Below are positions 6,632-11,723 of a stretch of DNA of 11,723 nucleotides, piece after piece. Each line of letters begins with the position of its first letter. Position 1 is the stretch's first letter. The notes below the pieces were generated by a model. That model was not told the DNA's origin, made no database searches, and worked only from the letters and a program-made list of their open reading frames with translations. Origin of the DNA: Dehalococcoidia bacterium. GTDB lineage: Bacteria; Chloroflexota; Dehalococcoidia; Dehalococcoidales; UBA5760. Made by a program: the position numbers and the translations under genes. The stretch lies in NCBI GenBank assembly GCA_030639215.1, contig DAOWDD010000006.1, forward strand, positions 1-11,723, in the 5' to 3' direction.

Positions 6632-7666
6632 ATGGAAGCCACTGAGCTTCTGCACGGCGGGCTGAATGGCCTGACCGAATACCTATCACTACACGTGATT
6701 GCCTGCCTGGTGCCAGCCCTTTTCATTGCTGGAGCCATTTCTGCTTTTGCCTCGCAAGCTGCCATACTCAAGTACTTTGGCCCTCAGACCAAGAAACCGA
6801 TAGCCTATTCAGTAGGCTCTGTTTCGGGAGCAATCCTCGCAGTTTGCTCCTGTACAGTACTACCGCTCTTCGGCGGTATTTACAAAAGGGGAGCCGGACT
6901 CGGTCCGGCTATAGCCTTCCTATTTTCAGGACCCGCCATAAACATACTGGCCATTGTCTATACCGCTAACATACTGGGCTATGAGTTGGGAATAGCTCGA
7001 GCAGTAGGGGCTATTTCCTTTGCCGTTTGTATTGGTTTAATCATGGCTTTTATCTTCAGGAAAGAGGAAGTACAAAAAGCACAAGCCCGGGCCTTTGCCT
7101 TAGTTGAAGCTGACCCCAACGGTAAGAAACCCTGGCAATATGCCATATTCTTCGGCACCCTTATTGCTATTCTCATCACGGCTGCCTCTAAGTACTGGAT
7201 ACCTTCTGGCATCCTAGGTGGTGTTTTGGGCATCATACTGTGGCGCTGGTTTACAGGGGACGAGATTAAGGAATGGATGAAAGAGACGCTTTACTTCCTG
7301 AAGCGCATCTTGCCCTGGCTATTGCTCGGGGTATTTATCGCCGGGATTTTAGGCACGGTCATACCACCAACTGCCATGGCAACATACATGGGGGGAAATA
7401 CCATCTTTGCCAACTTCATTGCTTCTATCGGTGGGGCTCTTATGTATATCGCTACCCTCACCGAGGTGCCTATCATTAAAACGTTCATGGATTTAGGCAT
7501 GGGTAAGGGGCCAGCGCTGGCGCTGCTTCTGGCCGGGCCAGCCCTATCACTCCCCAGCATGCTGGCTATCAGAAGCATCATAGGCACCAAGAAAATGCTG
7601 GTTTATGTCGCCCTGGTGGTAGCAGCCGCCACAATCACCGGACTGATATACGGGTCAATAGCATAA
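6632..7666 (+). CDS. DUF318/YraQ-type permease, ArsP-like efflux protein
   Basis: A 344-residue inner-membrane permease with about eight to ten hydrophobic segments. Two related halves are joined by a charged cytoplasmic-looking loop (about 143-168). The first half has CSCTVLPLFGGIYKRGAG (72-89), then GPAIAFLFSGPAIN (91-104). The second half repeats the GPA theme (GPALALLLAGPALSLPS, 293-309) after LTEVPII (276-282). These are hallmarks of the family that includes ArsP (trivalent organoarsenical efflux) and SO_0444-type Cu/Zn exporters. The CSC pair (Cys72, Cys74) could be a soft-metal or thiol site. The start is ATG 6632 behind AAGGAG with a 10-base spacer. It follows the CVC-type arsR and precedes four thioredoxin-like genes, a common companion arrangement for this family. 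An organoarsenical substrate is plausible but not shown, and metal efflux is the alternative. Confidence 0.88.
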   Translation: MEATELLHGGLNGLTEYLSLHVIACLVPALFIAGAISAFASQAAILKYFGPQTKKPIAYSVGSVSGAILAVCSCTVLPLFGGIYKRGAGLGPAIAFLFSGPAINILAIVYTANILGYELGIARAVGAISFAVCIGLIMAFIFRKEEVQKAQARAFALVEADPNGKKPWQYAIFFGTLIAILITAASKYWIPSGILGGVLGIILWRWFTGDEIKEWMKETLYFLKRILPWLLLGVFIAGILGTVIPPTAMATYMGGNTIFANFIASIGGALMYIATLTEVPIIKTFMDLGMGKGPALALLLAGPALSLPSMLAIRSIIGTKKMLVYVALVVAAATITGLIYGSIA

Positions 7667-7685
7667 TAACAAGGAGGAGGCAAAT

Positions 7686-7943
7686 ATGATAAAGATAAAA
7701 ATATTCGGTTCTACCCCACCGTGTGCTAGATGCAAAGAACTGGAAAGAAGGGCAATGAATGTCGCCGGGAAGTATCCCGACCAGATAGAGGTGACTAAGT
7801 TTGACGCCTTCTCTGTGGAAGGGGACAAATACGGCATAATGCTAACTCCGGCTATGGTAATAAACGACAAGGTTATCTCAGCAGGAAAGCTTATTTCCGA
7901 AGAAGAGATAGAAAAAGCAATAAGAAAGGAAAGGGAGGTATGA
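7686..7943 (+). CDS. Small thioredoxin-fold protein A (CARC)
   Basis: An 85-residue cytoplasmic thioredoxin/glutaredoxin-fold protein with no signal peptide. The first strand IKIKIFGS leads to an intact redox motif PPCARC (Cys13, Cys16), and the cis-Pro loop is LTPAMVIND (53-61, Pro55). Length and motifs fit the small redox-active disulfide (TM0996/MTH895-like) group that often accompanies DUF318 permeases. A very strong ribosome site, AGGAGGAGG, sits just before the ATG, 19 bases after the permease stop. It overlaps the next gene by 4 bases (ATGA), so translation is probably coupled. Likely role: a dithiol electron donor or relay for the metalloid system. It differs from its three paralogs by lacking the extra Cys near the C-terminal helix. 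Confidence 0.87.
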   Translation: MIKIKIFGSTPPCARCKELERRAMNVAGKYPDQIEVTKFDAFSVEGDKYGIMLTPAMVINDKVISAGKLISEEEIEKAIRKEREV

Positions 7944-8209
7944 ATATGAAAGTAAGAATGGAGGTATTCAGCGGGGACCCGCCCTGTCCGGGGTGTGTGG
8001 CCATTCTGGCGCTGGCTGACGAGTACGCCAAAAAGCACACGGGCAAGTTGGAGGTAAGTAAGCTGGTCGGGGAGGAGGCGGTAGCTAAATTCGAGGAATA
8101 TAAGCTCGGCTGCGTGCCGGCGGTGGTTATTAATGAGAAGATAAGAATCGAGGGTATCTGTCCCAGCCGAACGACCCTAGACAACGCATTAAGGGAGGGT
8201 GGACTATGA
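7940..8209 (+). CDS. Small thioredoxin-fold protein B (CPGC)
   Basis: An 89-residue cytoplasmic thioredoxin-fold protein. The redox motif is PPCPGC (Cys16, Cys19); CPGC is close to the CPxC centres of disulfide-exchange proteins. The cis-Pro loop is GCVPAVVIN (57-65), with an added Cys58 two residues before Pro60. A further Cys74 lies in EGICPSRTTL (71-80). It thus has four cysteines and could hold two thiol pairs or bind a soft metal. It starts at ATG 7940, overlapping the previous stop as ATGA, with GGGAGG just upstream; an in-frame ATG at 7946 is possible. It overlaps the next gene by 4 bases. Its role is inferred as a redox partner in the metalloid operon. Confidence 0.86.
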   Translation: MNMKVRMEVFSGDPPCPGCVAILALADEYAKKHTGKLEVSKLVGEEAVAKFEEYKLGCVPAVVINEKIRIEGICPSRTTLDNALREGGL

Positions 8210-8469
8210 ACAAGGTAAAGATAGAGGCGTTCCTGTCAATTCCTACCTGCTCCGGCGGCATCAGCCTATCCAGACTGCTCAAGGAAATCCAGGACGAATT
8301 TGGTGATAGGGTGGAGGTAATTACCTATAAAGGGCGCAACGAGGTATTCGAAAGGTATAATTTGACTACAGCACCGGCGTTAGTTATCGGAGACCTGGTC
8401 AGGATAATGGGGGTCTGCCCCAGTAAAGAGTCGTTGATGTCGGCATTGAAAGAAGTGGGACTGGAGTGA
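8206..8469 (+). CDS. Small thioredoxin-fold protein C, degenerate CxxG active site
   Basis: An 87-residue paralog of the neighbouring thioredoxin-fold proteins. The active-site position reads PTCSGG (Cys15, Gly18), so the resolving cysteine of CxxC is missing. The cis-Pro loop TTAPALVIGD (54-63, Pro57) and the C-terminal MGVCPSKESL (68-77, Cys71) are kept. The remaining Cys15 and Cys71 leave three options: a monothiol mechanism like monothiol glutaredoxins, a long-range disulfide, or a binding rather than redox role. It overlaps the previous gene by 4 bases (ATGA). The intact frame and conserved fold argue that it is functional rather than decayed. Its function is not known from the family. 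Confidence 0.84.
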   Translation: MNKVKIEAFLSIPTCSGGISLSRLLKEIQDEFGDRVEVITYKGRNEVFERYNLTTAPALVIGDLVRIMGVCPSKESLMSALKEVGLE

Positions 8470-8480
8470 GGAGATAGAAA

Positions 8481-8723
8481 ATGGATATCAAGATTCTCGG
8501 TCCCGGATGTGCCAGGTGTCACGAGCTAGATAAAAGGACCAGAGAAGTGGTCAAGGAATTGGGCATCGATGCTAATGTCGAGTATGTCCAAGACATAAAT
8601 AAGTTAATTGAATACTCCATTCTGACCCCACCCGCTCTGGTGCTGAATGGCGAAATGGTATGTGTGGGACGGGTGCCTAGCAAGACTGAAATCAGTCAGA
8701 TTATCACTTCTGCCCTGGATTAG
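8481..8723 (+). CDS. Small redox-active disulfide protein D (CARC), TM0996/MTH895-like
   Basis: An 80-residue thioredoxin-fold protein, the closest of the four to the TM0996/MTH895 group. It opens with MDIKILGPGC, the redox motif is GCARC (Cys10, Cys13), the cis-Pro loop is LTPPALVLNGE (49-58), and it ends VCVGRVPSKTEI (60-71) before the last helix. The extra Cys61 sits two strand positions away from where paralogs B and C have theirs. The ATG at 8481 has GAGGAG 8 bases upstream and an 11-base gap from the preceding stop. In arsEFG-type operons a small thioredoxin-like protein accompanies ArsF and ArsG, and D is the candidate by position. That assignment is inference. Confidence 0.88.
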   Translation: MDIKILGPGCARCHELDKRTREVVKELGIDANVEYVQDINKLIEYSILTPPALVLNGEMVCVGRVPSKTEISQIITSALD

Positions 8724-8738
8724 GAGGAAAAAAGCGAA

Positions 8739-8755
8739 CGGTAGAAAAACTACCG
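8739..8755 (+). other. Intercistronic hairpin before the ArsF lipoprotein gene
   Basis: CGGTAG (8739-8744), loop AAAAA, CTACCG (8750-8755) makes a perfect 6-bp stem. No T-tract follows, so it is unlikely to be an efficient intrinsic terminator. It may instead mark an RNA processing or stability point that separates the thioredoxin genes from arsF. A strong AGGAGG (8722-8727) lies just before it with no start codon in range. Confidence 0.45.
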
Positions 8756-8817
8756 GCTGCCGGATACGAGATGCCGGTCAATACCCCGAATTCATTTAAG
8801 AAAGCGAGTAGATTTCA

Positions 8818-9789
8818 TTGAAAGTAACAGGTTTCTTTAGGAAATACTTACTGGTATCGATAGGATTATCAATAGGTCTTTTTCTTACGGCAGGCTGTAC
8901 GGCATCTCCCAACACACCTCCAGCAACCAACGGGGAAAAAGAGCCGACAGCCTACCAAATGGAAATAGACCTGCTTGGCATAAAATATGCGGCTACGGTT
9001 GATAGTCAGGGAAAGTTAGAGTCAAGCACTCTGGCAGCCTCTGCCGATAGTGAAATCAGTCTCTCCATAGATAGCGGCACCATAGTCCTGGACAGCGACA
9101 AGAAACCCCTCCAGACCATCGAGGCAGTAATTGACCCGAACCCACCACCTCTACCGGAAGGCGCCGACTATATTAGCCCGGTCTATAATTTGAGGCCACA
9201 AGGAGCCTCTTTTAATCCCCCGCTCAAGCTTACTCTCAGCTACGACCCTGCCCAACTACCGCAAGGACCGAAAGAGAATGATGTTTATATCGCCTGTTAT
9301 GAAGATGGCAGGTGGGAGGCGATGCGATACAAACAAGTAGATACCAAGAGGCACTTAGTAACCACTCAGATTGAACATTTCTCCAAGTATGCTGTTTTAA
9401 TACTAAATGAACAGAGCACGCCCACGCCTGAACCCAGCCCTACCCCCGGAGCAGACCGGGTAGATGTGGTCTATTTTCACCGGACCAACCGCTGTTACTC
9501 CTGCAACTATGCCGAGGCAGCGACGCTCTACGCCCTGGAAGCCTATTTCCAAGAAGAACTGGATAGCGGCAAGCTCACTTTTGAGTCGGTCAACGTTCAG
9601 GATGACAGCAATGCTGCCATTATCGAGAAGTACGGCGCCTACACCTCCCAGCTTTTCATCAATACCGTGACGGGTGATAACGAGAATATTGAGCATGTGA
9701 CTGAAATCTGGAACTTCATAGGAGATGACGAAGGTTTTACCCTTTTAATAAGAACTAAGGTTACGAACGCACTCGAGGGTACCAGTTGA
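8818..9789 (+). CDS. arsF: Lipoprotein with C-terminal ArsF-type thioredoxin-like domain
   Basis: A 323-residue exported lipoprotein. The N-terminus has FRK, a hydrophobic helix and a lipobox LTAGC (acylated Cys27). Residues about 45-195 form a beta-rich domain with SPVYNLRPQG, PPLKLTLSYDPAQLP and HFSKYAVL, similar to a domain in the exported protein encoded downstream. A TPTPEPSPTP linker (201-210) leads to a thioredoxin-like domain with VVYFHRTNRCYSC (Cys226, Cys229), FESVNVQDD and EIWNFIGDDEGF. The last domain fits the ArsF family, linked to reduction of nitrophenyl arsenicals. The only reasonable start is TTG 8818: a stop lies three codons upstream and the next ATG would lose the signal peptide. 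The ribosome site is weak, suggesting low output or dependence on upstream translation. It overlaps the ArsG-type gene by 1 base (TGATG). The gene symbol applies to the C-terminal domain only. Confidence 0.8.
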   Translation: MKVTGFFRKYLLVSIGLSIGLFLTAGCTASPNTPPATNGEKEPTAYQMEIDLLGIKYAATVDSQGKLESSTLAASADSEISLSIDSGTIVLDSDKKPLQTIEAVIDPNPPPLPEGADYISPVYNLRPQGASFNPPLKLTLSYDPAQLPQGPKENDVYIACYEDGRWEAMRYKQVDTKRHLVTTQIEHFSKYAVLILNEQSTPTPEPSPTPGADRVDVVYFHRTNRCYSCNYAEAATLYALEAYFQEELDSGKLTFESVNVQDDSNAAIIEKYGAYTSQLFINTVTGDNENIEHVTEIWNFIGDDEGFTLLIRTKVTNALEGTS

Positions 9790-10508
9790 TGGATTTCGGT
9801 AGTCTTATCTCCGGTTCTTCCGGCATTTCGGGGGCTCCCGTAATCGCAGCCTTCTCCCTGGGGCTACTCACTGCGATAAGCCCATGTCCCCTGGCTACCA
9901 ACATCGCAGCGATAGCCTACATCAGCCGGGGGGTTGCCGAACGCCGGTATGCAGTTACCGCCAGCGCGCTCTATACCTTGGGGCGGGTGCTAGCCTATTC
10001 TGTGCTGGGCGTGTTAATCGTCAAGGCTGGGCTGGAAATTCCCGGAATAGCCTCACTACTGCAAGACACCGGCGAGAAAATCCTGGGTCCAATATTGATT
10101 ACGGTTGGAGCTATCCTGTTAAATATACACCGGCTTCGTTTTGGCAGCGGGAATGCCAAGCTATCATCCATAGGTGACAGGGTCAGCCGCTGGGGAATGG
10201 CAGGCAGCTTTTTACTGGGGATTCTCTTCGCCTTAGCCTTCTGTCCCTACAGCGCCGTCTTGTACTTCGGAGTACTAATCCCGATGGCTTTTAAATCGAC
10301 CGGGGGCATAGCATTACCCGCAGTGTTTGCCATCGGTACCGGGCTCCCGGTACTAATATTCGGCATTTCGTTATCATTCGGCGTGAGCCGGGTTTCCTCC
10401 TGGTTTGAAAAACTTACCCGCGCTCAGCCAGTCATCCGCATGATAACCTCATGGGCATTGATCGGAGTAGGAATATACCTCCTAATATTGTGGGTACAGA
10501 CGGGTTGA
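9789..10508 (+). CDS. arsG: CcdA/DsbD-type membrane protein, ArsG family
   Basis: A 239-residue inner-membrane protein with about six hydrophobic segments in two related halves. The first half has LGLLTAISPCPLATNIAA (24-41, Cys33) and the second LFALAFCPYSAVLYFG (146-161, Cys152). These correspond to the paired Cys-Pro sites that CcdA/DsbD proteins use to pass electrons across the membrane. The SPCPLATNIAAIAYISR stretch is typical of the ArsG family, proposed to export trivalent aminobenzyl-arsenicals. Efflux and electron transfer to the ArsF domain outside are both possible. The start is ATG 9789 in a TGATG overlap with arsF, implying translational coupling; a TTG one codon earlier (9786) is also open. 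It is the last gene of the operon, and no intrinsic terminator was found after it. Confidence 0.86.
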   Translation: MDFGSLISGSSGISGAPVIAAFSLGLLTAISPCPLATNIAAIAYISRGVAERRYAVTASALYTLGRVLAYSVLGVLIVKAGLEIPGIASLLQDTGEKILGPILITVGAILLNIHRLRFGSGNAKLSSIGDRVSRWGMAGSFLLGILFALAFCPYSAVLYFGVLIPMAFKSTGGIALPAVFAIGTGLPVLIFGISLSFGVSRVSSWFEKLTRAQPVIRMITSWALIGVGIYLLILWVQTG

Positions 10509-10543
10509 AAGATGGAAAAGCATAAGCGATTCCTCATGACTAT

Positions 10544-10572
10544 TTGATAATTAACACCCGGTATGTTAGTAT
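10544..10572 (+). promoter_or_regulatory. Candidate promoter in the gap after arsG
   Basis: TTGATA (10544-10549), 17 bases, TAGTAT (10567-10572). It lies in the 170-bp gap (10509-10678) before the exported beta-protein gene. The gap is AT-rich and repeats TAGTAT (10567 and 10581). No terminator hairpin or RNA gene was seen in it. A separate promoter would put the last gene outside the metalloid operon. Confidence 0.35.
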
Positions 10573-10678
10573 TAGTTACTAGTATGATAATATTACTCGG
10601 TTATCACGGAGACACAAGCCATTCCGAGGGCATTTAAAGAGTAAGTTATCGTTTTACAACCAAATAAGGACAAGGGGA

Positions 10679-11723
10679 ATGAATAGGAAACTGTTTAAAA
10701 CAGCCTCGCTGTGGGTCGTCCTTGCACTGGTAGTACCGCTGATAGCGGTACTGTTCACAGCAAAGCCGGCCGAGGCTGGCTGAGGAAGCGGCGGCGGGTC
10801 GTCAGGTCCGACGACTGTGAGTCTTGAGGTGGATGTCAGCCCGCTGGGCAGCGGTTCTATCGAAGTAGATGGGGACGCGCCGTGTTCTCTTAATTCCTAC
10901 CCTGATACCATTGGCATCGAGACCGGTGACGATGTTCTCCTTGAGGCAATACCAGAATCCGGCTACCACTTCGTCAACTGGAGCGGAGAGCCTGTCTGGG
11001 ATGGAGAATCGACCAGCATTGAGAACCCCACAGAGGTGAGGGTTATCAATGCAATGGATATCACCGCCCACTTTGCCGCCGACTCTAATGAGTTCATCTC
11101 CGAGGATAAGATAATCAGTATTACTATTCCCGATGGAGCCACCGCCCTGGATGGAGAGGGTAACCCGCTTACCGATGTCAAGTTCCTTGTGGTGGAGAGT
11201 GTACCTGACCCACCTGAGGGCGTCAGCATTGTCGGACCGCCCTATCAACTGGGACCCGACGGGGCCACCTTTGACCCGCCGGTTACCCTGACCTGGAACT
11301 ATGACCCGGCCGATATCCCCGACGGGGTAGATGAAGAAGAGCTGGGCATCACCTATTACGATGAGGATGCTGCCAGGTGGCAGGAGTTAGAATCCACGGT
11401 CCATCCGGAAACGAATACCATTACCGCTCCGGTAGGTCATTTCACCACCTTCACTGTTATCGCACCACTCTCAACGGCGCCGGCTGCTTTTACCTTAAGC
11501 CCACTGAGCATCTCCCCACCCGAGGTTAGCGCCGGCGAGCCGGTATCTATCAGTCTTGTGGTGACCAACACAGGAGAGGTAGCCGGCAGCCATACCGCAA
11601 CCCTCAAGATAAACGGGGCGATAGTAGAAACAAGGGAAGTAAGCCTTGTCGGCGGCACCAGCGAAACGGTAACCTTTGCCACCTCCCACGATGAGACGGG
11701 CATCCACTCGATAGAGGTTAACG
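10679..11723 (+). CDS. Exported multi-domain beta-protein, frame interrupted by in-frame TGA, runs off window
   Basis: An extracellular protein cut by the right edge. ATG 10679 follows AAGGA with an 8-base spacer. It starts a clear signal peptide (MNRK, hydrophobic core, AKPAEAG). Codon 35 (10781-10783) is TGA, yet the same frame continues open for more than 300 codons with clear domains. These are a Gly/Ser linker, an InlB/Listeria-type repeat (SPLGSGSIEVDG to GYHFVNWSG to ITAHFA), and a beta-domain with PPYQLGPDGATFDPP, YDPADIPDGVDEEEL and GHFTTFTVI. A CARDB-like domain follows (LSISPPEVSAGEPVSISLVVTNTG). No good ribosome site lies after the TGA; GTG 10817 is the first poor candidate start. 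The options are a nonsense mutation (pseudogene), a sequence error, or readthrough/selenocysteine. The beta-domain resembles that of the ArsF lipoprotein. Function is unknown; surface or cell-envelope attachment is a guess. Confidence 0.65.
10798..10815 (+). other. Hairpin just downstream of the in-frame TGA
   Basis: GTCGTC (10798-10803), loop AGGTCC, GACGAC (10810-10815): a perfect 6-bp stem whose loop starts 20 bases after the TGA. The distance and the G at the start of the loop fit loose rules for bacterial SECIS elements, and the loop resembles the AGGUCU of E. coli fdhF. It lacks the bulged U. It could equally be chance in a GC-rich Gly/Ser linker. Confidence 0.35.

Noticed and set aside
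10781..10783. Alternative genetic code with TGA read as Trp or Gly
   Set aside because: otsB, otsA, thioredoxins A-C, the ArsF lipoprotein and ArsG all end in TGA at sensible C-termini or coupled junctions, so TGA is a stop in this genome.
10802..11248. A 148-codon minus-strand frame opposite the exported beta-protein
   Set aside because: The plus-strand frame encodes recognisable signal peptide, InlB-like, beta and CARDB domains; the minus frame shows none and is a shadow.
1..11723. tRNA or rRNA genes, CRISPR arrays, insertion sequences or attachment sites
   Set aside because: No cloverleaf-like segment, regularly spaced repeats, transposase frame or terminal inverted repeats were recognised on either strand.

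Overview
The window looks like part of a chromosome from an uncultivated Chloroflexota bacterium, probably Dehalococcoidia-like. This is an inference from the style of the alanyl-tRNA synthetase, the ArsF/ArsG-type pair and the exported beta-domain proteins. No rRNA or other phylogenetic marker was available to test it. TGA is a normal stop here: several genes end in TGA at natural C-termini or in ATGA/TGATG junctions.

Layout. (1) 1-2366, minus: alaS, cut by the left edge, with a near-consensus promoter. (2) 2489-6042: a sugar-nucleotide and trehalose block. It holds galU (minus), a shrunken ROK sugar-kinase remnant just upstream of it (minus), trehalose-6-phosphate phosphatase otsB (plus), and trehalose-6-phosphate synthase otsA (minus), whose 3' end overlaps otsB convergently by 38 bp. 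GalU would supply UDP-glucose, OtsA would join it to glucose-6-phosphate, and OtsB would release trehalose. The ROK gene would once have supplied glucose-6-phosphate but has lost most of its body. (3) 6152-10508, plus: a metalloid-type efflux and thiol-redox operon. In order it holds an ArsR repressor with a CVC metalloid-binding motif, a DUF318/ArsP-like permease, four consecutive 80-89-residue thioredoxin-fold proteins, a lipoprotein ending in an ArsF-type thioredoxin-like domain, and a CcdA/ArsG-type membrane protein. Most junctions overlap or are very short. A TATGCGCATA-type palindrome lies at the arsR promoter and is nearly repeated before the permease gene. (4) 10679 to the right edge, plus: an exported multi-domain beta-protein (InlB-like repeat, beta-domain shared with the ArsF lipoprotein, CARDB) whose frame is broken by one in-frame TGA directly after the signal peptide.

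How it fits together. Region 3 reads as an autoregulated response to arsenic, probably organoarsenical or a similar thiophilic toxicant. Cytoplasmic thioredoxin-like proteins would supply or relay thiol electrons, ArsG would carry reducing power or substrate across the membrane, the ArsF lipoprotein would act outside, and the ArsP-like permease would export the reduced species. The substrate and the direction of electron flow are inference. The most unusual points are the four diverged thioredoxin paralogs (one with CxxC reduced to CxxG), the fusion of an ArsF domain to a surface beta-domain on a lipoprotein, and the in-frame TGA followed by a hairpin that resembles a bacterial SECIS apical loop.
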